The notes beneath the pieces were generated by a model, which saw only the letters and a list, made by a program, of their open reading frames with translations, searched no databases and had not been told where the DNA came from. Of a stretch of DNA of 64,000 nt, positions 19,699 to 31,400 are shown in pieces. The DNA is from Pseudo-nitzschia pungens. Its lineage: Eukaryota; Bacillariophyta; Bacillariophyceae; Bacillariales; Bacillariaceae. How positions within the stretch are numbered: the first letter of the stretch is position 1; each line of letters begins with the position of its first letter. The stretch is from positions 2,976,001-3,040,000 of the forward strand of contig CM074766.1 in NCBI GenBank assembly GCA_037355855.1, in the 5' to 3' direction. The translations under genes and the position numbers were made by a program.

Positions 19699-20752
19699 GA
19701 TCGACGGATTCGATTGACTCTGCCCAGAGGGAACAAAACAAATGACGGGACACGATGATGTTGTGTTTGGTTGGAAAGAATCTGCGATCGGTGAATCTCT
19801 ACCGGTATGCTCTTCAGCGTTCCTTCTCAAGCATCAAAAGTTGGAACGGGTGTGCGAGAGTGCGATCCAGTTGGTATGACGGCATGCAATGGTGGTCTGT
19901 TTTTGAAAGAATGGATTCAAATCATACAATGAGTGTACTCGTACACGACACAGGAAATTAAAATGATGATAACGATGAGTAATTACGGTAAGATCTTGGT
20001 ACAGAGAGCAGAGAGAGGCAGAATTCCGTCTTGTACTGTCTTTGAAAATCCCGTTAGTTACCATACACATGCATGTGTCAACGTCAAAGTTTTTCTTATA
20101 CCCGTAAGGTTACCCATAAATGTAGTCTTATTCAAAATAGTAAGCCTTATACTCTCATTGCGCTCAACGCCTAACGCTCAAAACAATCCAAAAACCAAAA
20201 AACACATATTATTTAGCACTTTCTTTGAACATCAAGACTACCCTACCGGTAATTACGGGTTAGTTACCGTGTGATGAATAACCACCTTTTTTGGATTCAC
20301 GGTAAATTTGGCGCGTGTAAGTTACACAGTAGCAGTACAAAAGATGTGAAGCAAAGTTTCTTACCGTAAGGCATACCTTGTACGCTACGAATAGTATCTT
20401 ACCTCTGCGCGATCAAAACTTGAGCGACAAAAAAAACCCGAAGTAACCTTACCATCTTTCTCATGATCAAAATCCTTCTGTTGATGTCCTCTCGACGTCG
20501 CCGGTGTTCGTTCTCGTGCGGGCAATCATGATGGCGGCAACAAGCACGGAAGTTGCGAGTTACATGGATTGTTGAAACTACTTGTACAAGCAAGTTGGAT
20601 TTCTTTTACTCTTGTTGCAGAACGTACGAAGTAAGGTACTACGTACTTCGTATATTCTCTCATCATCATTATTTATTGTTCAATACAATCCGATATTTCG
20701 AGTACGGCCGAGATTGGTCTCCGACGAACCCCCCCCCCCCCTTCCCCCGACC
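19699..20752. other. Intergenic, divergent promoters of kinase and VOC genes
   Basis: About 1 kb between the kinase (-) and the VOC-fold gene (+). It contains several CCGTAAG/GTAATTACGG words and a poly-C run at about 20729-20740 just before the VOC start codon. No coding sequence is recognised. Confidence 0.45.
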
Positions 20753-21103
20753 ATGCAGATTTACTACCTCGAGATCGTCACCACCGACGTCGACGCGACG
20801 TGCGAGCTCTACGCCAGGCTCCATCGCACCACAACGTGGAGCGATCCGGATCCCTCGCTCGGTGGCGCCCGCACGGCGACGACGAAGGGCGGGAGTCTCG
20901 TCGGCGTTCGCGCGCCCATGCACGACGCCGAAAAGGCCGTCACCCGGGCCTACACCCTGGTGGAGGACATCCGGGCGGCCGTGGAGTCTCTCGAGTCGTC
21001 GGAGGGAGCCGTGATCGCCGTCCCGCCCATGGAGATTCCCGGGCGCGGCTGGTGCGCCATCTACTTTCTCGGCGGGATCGAAGCGGGGCTCTGGCAGCTG
21101 TGA
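20753..21103 (+). CDS. VOC/glyoxalase-fold protein, 116 aa, bacterial-like
   Basis: Start chosen at the ATG at 20753, because the frame upstream is low complexity and the conserved part begins MQIYYLEIVTTDVDATCELY, the usual opening of a vicinal-oxygen-chelate module. VGVRAPMHDAEK, AYTLVEDIRAAVESLES and VPPMEIPGRGWCAIYFLGGIEAGLWQL follow, giving one complete VOC module of about 115 residues. Such single-module proteins normally dimerise and bind a metal between subunits; members include glyoxalase I, dioxygenases and antibiotic-binding proteins. Family-level similarity is clear, but the reaction is not identifiable. The compact, intronless, GC-rich gene resembles bacterial VOC proteins of the GGARTAT/APMHEAEK type, suggesting acquisition from bacteria; that is inference. 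No targeting peptide is seen. Confidence 0.8.
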   Translation: MQIYYLEIVTTDVDATCELYARLHRTTTWSDPDPSLGGARTATTKGGSLVGVRAPMHDAEKAVTRAYTLVEDIRAAVESLESSEGAVIAVPPMEIPGRGWCAIYFLGGIEAGLWQL

Positions 21104-21743
21104 GAGATCGATGCTTGCACACTGTGCACACACACACACACACCGCGAGGACGTGCATGACTAGTGACGAACGATTGAAAGATTGGAATGGGTAAATTCT
21201 AGGTTGAAATGTTCGGATTTTAATGATTTGGTTTCTAGCGACAACATCCACCCACCGATTCCTTGTCTCGGATTTTTGCAAACGTCGAGATCTGGACTGG
21301 CAAGTCCGAATGCCGCGGAAAAATGCACACCAAGAGCTTCTCGTACCAGCATGTCATTTCCATACTTTGCCATGATATCGAGAAAATGCCACCATAATGT
21401 TCCTTGTTCGTGGAATTTCCGATTTCGAGCCACCGCGAGAAAGCCTCCGGAATATCGTCCCGATCCAAACTCCAATCCGGTCCTCTGTTCCAACAAACAC
21501 CGTGATCATTCTTCGATTCTCATCGCGATGAAACCGTTCGTGCCCGCAAAAGTCTTGAATCGCGGCGCACTTTTCGGAGCGACCGACTCTTCCGACCCGA
21601 TTGCGATTCTCCGTACCGAGCGCAAATAGCATCGAGAACCCTCGCATTCCACAACTCCACACCTCCACGACCGGGTGGTTCGTGTTTGTACTCTGTGTCC
21701 GTGTCTCTTTTTGTGCGCACCGCGGTTGCTGCGTCTGCTGCTC
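21104..21743. other. Convergent intergenic spacer
   Basis: Holds the 3' regions of the VOC gene and the Popeye-domain gene. A CA dinucleotide run lies at 21123-21141. Open frames here look incidental. Confidence 0.5.
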
Positions 21744-23251
21744 CTACGACCACCGATTCGTTCTCATGCGCCGGAATTCCTTTCGCTGCGGCATGGCCAG
21801 GGCGATCTGCTCCAGGTCGTCCTGCTCCACGACCGAGAGCTGCCGTCGGACCTCCCTCTGTTTGAGCAGGGACCGGACCAGGTGCTGGCTGAGCGTGTAC
21901 TTCATGTTGCGGTCCGTTTCGGGGCGTTGCTCCAGGTAGTCCCGCAGCTCCTCCTGGTCCCACACCAGGACCTTGCACTCACCGTTGGTGATGACGGTTC
22001 CGTAGGCTCCGCCGTCGTGGCACGGGGCTCCGTCCGGGCCCGCGGGATCCTCGCTAACGCTGGAACCCGAACCGGGACCGGTATTGGCACTTTTGGTCGG
22101 GCACCTCGGTTGCTGAAAGGCAACGTCGTTCACAAAACCTCCCTCGTCGACGTACGCGGCAAAGGTCCCGTGGTGGTAGACCTTGGCCCGGCCCTTTTCG
22201 ATAAAGTACAGATAGGGCGACACCTGTCCCTCCTTGGTGAGGACGACCCCGTCGTCGACCTCCCGGGTGCTGGCCATCTTCACCAGGTAATAGAACTGTC
22301 CCGACGTGAGACCGTCACTGAAGTGTTCCTCGTACAGGGCCCGTTCCTCGTCCGACAGGAGGGCCCCGATCCACTGGTCGACAAACAACAGGATGGCGGC
22401 GCCGGCGTTTACCACCACAAAGAGGGCCGACCACCGCAGCGGGATCTGCAGCGGTTTGGCGTGCAGGGCGTGGAAGCTCACGAGGCCGGCGTAGCCACCG
22501 ACCAGCATGAGCCGGAGCTGCAGCATGTCCGTCATGAGAAATCCAGAGGCCAGGGCCTGTCGCAATCGAGTCGGGTCGAGTCGATTCCAAACGAAACAAC
22601 AAAACAAACACCACATTGCAATCACGGATTTGGATTCGTGAGAAAGAAAGGAATTGCATGAGAATCAAAATGTGTCCAACTGCAGTGCAGTGCAGTGCAT
22701 TGAGTTCCAGTGCAGTGCATCGTTAATTCGTTCCCCGTCGCAAAACTCGATCCCTCCCATTGCGTTCCACCGTCCGCCCAACTGCTCGCCACACCCATTG
22801 CATCGCTCGCTCGCTCGGTCCGTCCACCCTTCTATCCATCATTCAATCGCTCCGTTAGTCGGTCGGTCACGAAACTCACCATGTAGGCTCCGTTCCCGAT
22901 AATGGGCAGCGCGTTGCGAAAGGTCTCCTTGGAAAACAGGGGGATCGGAAGCGCAGTCGTCCGCGAGAGCACCGATGCCGCCGTGCTTGTCGTGGCCGAC
23001 GAGCTGGCCCTCGTCGTTTTGGTTTTCGTGGGTCCGCCGCTGCCCCGAATGCCGCCCCGCGTGGTGGTCGTCGTTCGGGCGGACGACAAGAGCCGGAGCG
23101 ATCGCGATCGCGACGACGATCGCGACGACGACGAGGAGCCAAGGTGGTTCGCAATCAGCAGTTGTTGTTGTTGCTGCTGTTGGCGTTGGAACATGCACCG
23201 CCCGGAATGCAGGCTCCGCTTGGCAACGGCGTTGCAGGATTGTCGAATCAT
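21744..23251 (-). CDS. Popeye-domain (POPDC-like) membrane protein with organelle-type presequence
   Basis: Two exons, 23251-22880 and 22556-21744, separated by a 323-bp intron with a GTGAGT donor and ACAG acceptor; the joined frame is 394 aa. Residues 1-60 start MIRQSCNAVAKRSLHSGR and are Arg/Ser/Gln-rich without acidic residues, like a mitochondrial presequence. Near residue 115-195 come ASGFLMTDMLQLRLMLVGGYAGLVSF and two further hydrophobic segments, matching the three-helix start of Popeye proteins. A cyclic-nucleotide-binding-like beta domain follows (EEHFSDGLTSGQFYYLVKMA, LTKEGQ, LYFIEKGRAKVYHHG, YVDEGGFVNDVAFQQ). In animals this domain binds cAMP. The animal DSPE-type phosphate-binding motif is not visible here, so ligand binding is uncertain. 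A Gly/Ser/Pro insert sits around residue 290. An upstream in-frame ATG at 23371 is less likely as the start. Confidence 0.82.
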
Positions 23252-25495
23252 GGTCGGATGGCCTTTGCGACGGGGAAGCGATGCGAACGGAAGGATCGGT
23301 CGCAGCGGGTTGATTGATTGATTCAATTCCTTTTCGAAAAAATTGCTTTCTGTTTCGTTGCGTCGGGACAAATCAAAACAATGTGCGGAAGGCCAAATTG
23401 TGATGATGACGTCGATTCGTCGCCAAAATCAAATACTACAAAATTTGCAGCACGCAATCTTAGTCTACTTCTTCACCGTTTGCACTTGTTGACCCGGAGT
23501 CGTGGAGGGAGTTTTCGCCGAAACGAGTGCGATGGACGATCAGTTAATATTGTTGTTGATTGAAGCAAAGTTCAATGTTTGGCGCACTTTCGAACGAGAG
23601 AGCAAGGAAGGGATGACGACCACCGCGACAACGACGAGAAGAGACGAACGTTTTCGGAACGCGTTCGTGGGACACAATGAACGCGCAACGAATGCGGTAA
23701 GATTATCGTACGGTACCGTACGGTGATAAGTAAATAATGAGGAACGAAAGGATTGAAGTGAAGGAACAAATCTCTCGCAATCTGGTGCTCATCTCATCTT
23801 CACCAATGAACACCCGCACTTTTCGAAACTCTGCGCTTCCTTCCGGTTCTGACTCACATGACATCATACATCATCCCCCCCCCCGATGCGAATCTTCTTG
23901 CACTTTCCGTTTTGGCACAAAATTCAAGAGACAGAACGAGAACAGCTGTATTATTCTTATTTTTCCATAGTCGAAGAAAATACATATGAGAAGGATGCTG
24001 GAGAGAAAGCACGATCGTACTAAGAATTATATACCGTTCCCGTTCCCTATCCCTCGCTTATTTTGTTGCAATTATGGTTTTGGAGACCGTTCGCGCAGAG
24101 TGAAAATACAAGTAATTATCACCTACTTACAATTACAAGTACATGTGTACCGGTAACAAACGGTTTGCATCGCCGTAAAAAACAATACTACGAAGTAAGT
24201 TAATTACACGTAAGGTTTACTTGTTCTTCGTACTCGTAATCATCGATGATCTCAACATGGAATTTCTTTATTTTTTGCTGAGGTGGAGAACTGCGCCACG
24301 TTGACCCGGAAGTGTGAGTAAACCCACCAATCACAAGAACAGAATGAAGGATGAGAGGGTTGAAGGAAGGAAGGAATCAATCATCATCGAATGAACAAAA
24401 ATGAATGAATGAATCAATCGAATTGATGTTGAATCTTCTCGATCGAATTCCCAAGAATTCTGACACCCTCACGACCAACGACTGACTCGACTCGCTCGAC
24501 CCTTCCCATTGTTCGGGAGGAACGCCTCGATCGTATTGTATTAGTAGTACCATATTAGTATACCTTTGTAGAATAGTAGAGTACCGTACCGTACGACACA
24601 AAGGATACCGTACCGTAATCTTACGGTAACTTACCGGTAGTAAGATTAAGTTACTGTACCGTATGCAGAAGTGCTGCCATGGTGGATCGCTTCTCCGCGA
24701 GCGCGCCGTTCGAAAAAGTTTCTGCAAAAAATGGCCAAGTAGGTACGGTACGGTACGGTACGGTACGGTAAGTTACTTTGGGTAAGTTAATTAGAGTAAC
24801 CTTACATCGTACAACAAGTAAAGCTCGTTCCTGTAGGACGTGCCGCCGGCAACAAAATCGCGGCGCACGAACACTGTATTAACATCCTAACTCGTACCGG
24901 TAAACCTTACTCGCCGGACAGTAAGGTTTTTTAACCTTACTGGTAGACTCACTCGGATTGATTTTGATTGATTCATTCATTTTGCCGCACCGCACAACGC
25001 CGCCGGATCGTCCATGATTGATGATCCATTTCGCTGTTAGCTATTCGCGTGGTAATCTTACCGTACAACTACTACAACTAAGTGAATTAAGTTACCCGCA
25101 AGTTTTACGAGTAAGGTCGCGAGCAGACAAAAGAAGGATTGTTGATCCAACATTTGTCTGTCAATCCAACCAACAAAAACTCTCAACAAAAGATTGTTGC
25201 CATCGACTCACTCATCGATCCCCAAACATTCGCTCGCAAGCAAAGCCCGTTCGTTCTATCTCCACCGACCGAGTAACCAATTAATTAACAAGTGTCTCTC
25301 CTACTACCTATGCTGCAAACCAATACCATAATGGGCGAGCATTATTGATGGCGTGCCGGTGAAGTCAACACAGAATCAATCAATCAATCAATCGATCCTC
25401 TCAACACTCCAATTTCCTCGTCGCGGGAGCGGACTCGGTGAAAACGAAAACGACAACGAAAACGAAAACGTATTCCAGCGACCCATCGATCCATC
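23252..25495. other. Intergenic, 2.2 kb, word-repeat rich
   Basis: Divergent spacer upstream of both the Popeye gene and the large PHD gene. It contains a GTACG-based microsatellite at 24744-24769 and blocks dense in TACCGTA/GTAAGTTA words at 23695-23725, 24185-24240, 24560-24665 and 24880-24945. No coding sequence is recognised. Confidence 0.5.
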
Positions 25496-28400
25496 ATGCC
25501 CCGGCCCCGATCCACAACCCCCAAGACCGGCGGACGGGGCAAGCGGGGTCGACCACGCGGAAGCGGGAGTGGAAGCACTCCGCGGCGACGATCGCTGGAT
25601 CCGGCATCGCAGTCGCAATCCCAATCCCAATCGCGGAGGGGACTGCAGCAAAGCCAGCGATCCATGTCGGACCCGGGATCCTTTGGCGGAAGCGACGGCT
25701 CCGTCTATAGAAATAGCAACACCAACACCGCCAACGCCAGGTTCCCCGTGGATTCGCGTGGATTTTACGGCGGCGGAGCTCCGTCCCCCAACGGATTGCC
25801 GGCGGGAGTCCTGGGAAGAAGGACCCCCGGCGTGGGCATGGGAGTCGGTGTCGGTGTTGGCGTCGGCGTCGGCGTCGGCGTCGGAGTTGGTGGGATGCCA
25901 ATGGGCGTCGGGATGGGCGTCGGAGGAGTGGGCCTCGGTGTCGGTGTCTCTGCCCCCGACCCCATGGGGATGAACGTAGCGGCGGCGGCGGCAGCAGCAG
26001 CTGCGATGAATCGCAGTCGAACTCACAATCACGGTCACAGTCACAGTCACCACGCCGTTGGCCACAATCACGGTCACAATCCATACGCCGGAGCGGGCGG
26101 ACACTTTGACAATCGGTTTGCCCAGCACGTTCCCTCTCCCGGGCACCTCGTGGTGGGAGTTCGGGGAGGAATGCTGGACCATATTCCGCAGGCCCAGCAC
26201 AATCGCAACCACAACCACAACCACAATCAGAATCAGAATCGCAACCACACTCCGTCTCCCCATCACCTCAACCAAACCGATATCACCGGCGGTGGCGGCT
26301 CTAGCAATTCCATGGTGGGAACTCCCACGGTGCACGGCACTCCCGGATCGGTCCGCCCGCGATCGTCGCTCGGATACGACGGTGCTGCCGTCGATGTCGA
26401 GGTCGATGTCGGCGTCGACGAGTTGGGCTTGGAACCGACTCCCATCGGACCGGGAGCCGTCGTTTGCAACGCTCCCATGAGACCCCTCGCCGGAGCCGAA
26501 CCGGGGGTCAACCCGATGGATCTCGACCCGCGCATGGCCGCTGCCGTGAATGCGAATGCGAGTGCGAATGCAAATGCAAATGCAAATGCAAATGCGAACG
26601 TGCATGCCAACGCCAACGCCAACGAAACCACTTCGGCGACTGCTCCCTCGGACGTGTCCGTGTCCGTGTCGGTGCCGGTTTCCTTTGCCGCTCCCCAGGC
26701 GGCACCGGCACCTACGGGACGGAGCATGGAGTACGGAGACGACGACCTGTTCGACGCTCTCTCTCCGACACCCCTGCCGCCGACTCCCGTTCGAACCGAC
26801 CACCAACAGCGACAGCGATCCCCCGGACCGCTCTTTGCGAATCCGGCGAGCGCCGATTCCCTCTTTCCGGTCTCGACCACATCGGCATCGACATCGACAT
26901 CGACATCGGAACCTTCGCTCCACACGAAGCAAGCGTCCAACGACCAGTCCGGAACGACGCCGCCGCCGCCGTTGCCGGGGAAGAAAAAGTCGGTTCGGTC
27001 GGGAGCGGCCGGTGGTGCTTCCAAGAGCCTGCCCGGAGTCCGTTCTTCGCTGCCGTCCAAGTCGAAAGGAGCAGCCCCGAAACAACGAAAGGACAAGATC
27101 GTTCGTCGCCGCACGAAAAACAACAAGGTCCGGCCCTCGGAGGACAATGGCTCGGTGAAAGAATCTTCCGAGGTCGCTTTTTCCACGACGAAATCCCACG
27201 GTTTCGGCGGCAAGCAACCTCCGCAAGGCGCGAACGACACGCCGACGACGGAGCCCGGAGATCGTCCCACTGCTCCGGGCACCGAAGCAATGAGGGGCAG
27301 CGGCGGCAGCGATGGAGGTGGCGGTGGTGGAGCCCGAAAGATTCCCAACAAGGGGTCGACGGGCAAGGCCGCTTCCATCAAAACGCAATACAGCAACGTT
27401 CCCGAACCGCAGCGCAGCAGCAGCAGCAACGTCAACGTCAATGTCAATGTCAACACGACGCAGAAGGGGACTCTTGGCTCGATTCGCAAGATGAGCCGCG
27501 GCAAGGCCGGTCGTTTCAAGAAAAGCGGTAGCAGCGGCGGCAGGCGGAGCAACGAACGAGTCGCGGAAGGCAACCACCACGCAAGGACGGAACGCATCGA
27601 GGCCCACCACTCGCTTTCCGCCGAATTCGAGAGGGATCGCGAGCCTGCGGAGGGGCGCAGGAGCGGCCGAAAGAGCGGGGGAGGTGGCCGTGGACGCGGC
27701 CGTCGGAGGTCTTCCTCGTCTCGACAAGCGTCCTGCATGACCGACGACGGGGACGAGGAAAGCACCACCCAGGTACCGGACCACCACAATTACAATCCCA
27801 ATCACAATCACAATCACAACTATCACTACAACGACGACAGCGACTATGGGGATCCCTGCGACAACGACCGCGTGTACGGATTCCTGTCGCTCGAATCCAG
27901 GCCCCGCCGAAACCGACACCGACCGACTCCCCACACCCAACTCGTCATTGTCAACGACGAAGAACCGGACCGGCTGACCAACCCCCTCCTGGCGATGGTT
28001 CCACCCAACTTTCGGAGGGACCAGAACGAGCTCAACAAGGAAATCGAGAAGGACCGCAAGGCCGCCGAACAAGAGGCCGCTGCCAAGCAAGCAGCCAACA
28101 GGCCCTCGACGGCGGCGGCGGCGGCTTCGGCTTGCGCCGGTTCGGTGGCGCGCTCGAGCGGATCGGGACACGGACACAAGCAATCCGCTGCCAGGGGCAA
28201 CGACAATTATAATGACAATGACAGCAACAACGACGACAACGACGGCAACAACAACAACGACAACAACAGCGACAGCGAGTCGAGCGAGGATGACCACGGG
28301 GGGCCATTCTCCGCTCCATACGTGACCGGAATGATTCCGGTCGGGGAATTCATGAACTCGGCATCCATCGTCTTTCACCGTCCCGATACCTATCCCCTCT

Positions 28401-31400
28401 CCTTTTTGGCACGTCTGCTGGGGTTTGACGTGGACGTTCCGGATTGCACCCGGATGATTCTCCCGCCGAACCATTCGAGCGATACTGCCAGTGCCGGTGC
28501 CAAATCCAATACCAATACCGATACCAATACCAATACCAATAGTTCAAACACTAGCGCCGAGTCCGTGCCGTCGTGCGGTCGGATTCCGCCAGCACTGCCC
28601 TTGTTTCCGACCCCCATACAGGATCCCAAAACCCTGCCCCTGCGCAAGGACACTGTTTTTCTCAACGTACCCCCGGAAGGACGGTATTTTCGAAACCGGA
28701 GACTCCCGAAAGCAAACCGGGATCGGAACGGCCTCGGAGACCACGACGATCGGCGGGTTCTCGATTACATGGATCCCGTGTACAGATCCTTCTTGAAACA
28801 CGGATGGGAGATCGGTCGGTCGACGCCGGCGCTGCGCCAGAAATCCATCCGGTTCATCGAGGAACAGAAAAAACAGGAACCCGTCCGGCAACACGTCGCG
28901 CAACTGGCGCGAGACACGCTGGGGTTGTCCGAGGACTGGACGTTTCGGGATTGGGGATCCTTTCAATCGAAATTGCAACGGGAGGAAAGGGAAAAAGAAC
29001 GGGCGGCCCGGGCGGCGGCCCTCGGCAGCGGCAACATAAGCGCCAACGCCAGCGCCAACGATCCGCGGCGGTCTGCGACCGTTCCGGAAACCGGCAAGGA
29101 ATCTTCGGCGGCACCCCGGTCCTCGCCCTCGCAGCCTCAAAAACGTCTTCGGCGGCACCCCGGCGGACCCCTCTGGACGATCGACGGAAAAAAGACCTTT
29201 GGACACATGTCCCAGCACGTGTTTGGAATCCTGGCCCTCCACAAGGGAGAACCCGTTGCCCTCCTCAAGTATCAGTTTTATTGGTATCGATTGCCGTCTC
29301 GATCGCAGAACAACAACAACAATCATGATCCTGCGACTATCGACTGCGCCGAGCAAAAACAGGACGAGTTGATAATGGTCATTCACGGATTTGGGCATCG
29401 GACGAGCAGCGACCACCACAACGAAGCCGGAAACGATCCAAAGACAAAGACAAACACCAACACCAACACGGTGGTGGGTGCGAGTGGTACGTGTAGTAGC
29501 AGTAGCAGTAGTGAACCGGCAAAACCCCGAGACGGCAAAGGCAACGCGATCCGGTCGGCCGATCCGTGCGCCAATAAGGCAATGGCGCGCGATGGCGATG
29601 GCGATGGCGATGGCGATGACAATAGCACACCGAGGACCAAAGAGAGCAAATTCACGAGCCATGTCGACGGATTCGAGCACAGACCAACCAACAGTTGGTG
29701 CGGGTCGTAGTGAACCAACAACCGGAGACCGCAATGCCAGCACGAGCCAGTCGGTGAATCCAAGCCCAGCGGTGACTGATGCACGCACGATTAGTAGCGA
29801 ACCAACAATTGGAGAAAGCAAAGGCGCGAGCCAGTCGGTCGATCCAAACAGAAGCATGACTGATGCCTGTTGTGATAGCGAACCAACCACCATTGGAGAG
29901 ACTGAAGGCGCGAACCATTCGGACACAATGATGACCGATGCGTGCGCTACCGATTCAAAACTCGGAGAGAAGGAAGGCACGAGCCGATCGGCAGATCCAA
30001 ACAGAGACATGAATGATACATGTGGTAGCGAACCAACAATCGGAGAAAGCAAAGGCACGAGCCAGTCGGCCGATCCAAGCACCAAGATGACTGATGCATT
30101 TATGAGTAATAGCGAACCGACAATTCGGGAAAGCGAAGGCACGAGCCAGTCGGCCGATCCAAGCAGAACTCCTTCCACTGATGACACCTGCAACCACAGT
30201 CGCAGCCTCGGATTCATCAGAGAAACTCATTCAAGACTGATTCACCAGAATGCGAATCCGCTACGATCCAATGACGTCCAAAAACCTGTTTGCGACGGTG
30301 ACAAAAACGCTTCTTCGTTGCCCATTGGGAGCAATGACGTCCGAAACGCGACTCGCGATGGTGAGGAGAAAGCGACTCATCCGTTTCCGATTGCACTTGA
30401 TTTGGACAGTGCGGTCCGAGTCGTAATGATGGCGTTGGCTCTGGAACATACACGTGCGTGTGGCGTGTTGTACGGACTTTGGGAAACTCCCGAAGCGTTG
30501 GTGCAAGAGAGTCGGAGTTGTTTTCGAATGGTGGAGTTGCACCGAAGTGACGGCCCAACGATCGACCAGGCTACGATAACGAGTCATCCGAAACGCGGCG
30601 ATGCGAGAAAGGGAGGTTCTTCGGAAGGGGACGTGTTGGGAAGCATCATTTCCCATCCAATGATATGCGATTTGAAAAAATGTAGCTCGCGCCTGGCAAT
30701 ACTGAAACTCAAGGAAGACAAGGAATGCAAAGGCAAAGGTAGCAACAACGCTGAATGTATTTCGGGGAATGCTGCGACGGTTATGGATGAAGATTTCGCT
30801 TCGTCACCGGAGCGTCTTCTAGTCGAAATGCCGTCGTACGATAGGGCTCACATGTTTTTCAAAGGTCCTACCAACACTCACACAGAATCCCGACACTCGA
30901 AACGAGGTGCGGAGGGAGATTCGGTGTCGACGCACATATTTTCCGATGCCGCCACTCAAACCCGAGGGATTTCGCTGAAACTGCGAGCAAAAATAGACGG
31001 AAGCAGCGATAACCATCTGGATCTTTACAAAGTCAACTCAACGGATGGGAGCGAAGTCGAAACTCCATTGCGCATTGAATTACCAGTCGCAAGACACGAA
31101 GCGAAGGAGGGCGAAGTTGCAGTCCCGAAAAATGGAGACAAAGAAATCACGGCGAATGCGAAGAAACAGACTCTCGTAGCCTGGAACCTACTGAAACGTT
31201 TTCCAATTCAAGAAAAGATTTTTCAGAGCATCACCGAACCAGAGAATAATTTGCTGACCGAGCTCAAAAGAAAACAAGACGAATTGATTGCCCTTGAGAA
31301 GTGTTTGGAACCACAGGTCCGCGGACTTCTCGCTAAGACAATAGAAGAGAGGATTGAGTACGAAAAACCAGAAGCTAGGCAGCGACGCATAGATGAGGAC

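Noticed and set aside
19699..19830. N-terminal extension of the double kinase
   Set aside because: The open frame reaches 19830 but has no ATG before the one at 19698.
20582..20752. Longer 173-aa start for the VOC protein
   Set aside because: The added part is hydrophobic low complexity translated through a poly-C run; the fold begins at the ATG at 20753.
25388..28474. 1,028-codon open frame on the minus strand opposite the giant PHD gene
   Set aside because: It is a mirror of a GC-rich low-complexity coding strand; its translation is monotonous Val/Arg/Ser with no domain, while the plus strand has AT-hook, NLS and conserved blocks and continues into PHD fingers.
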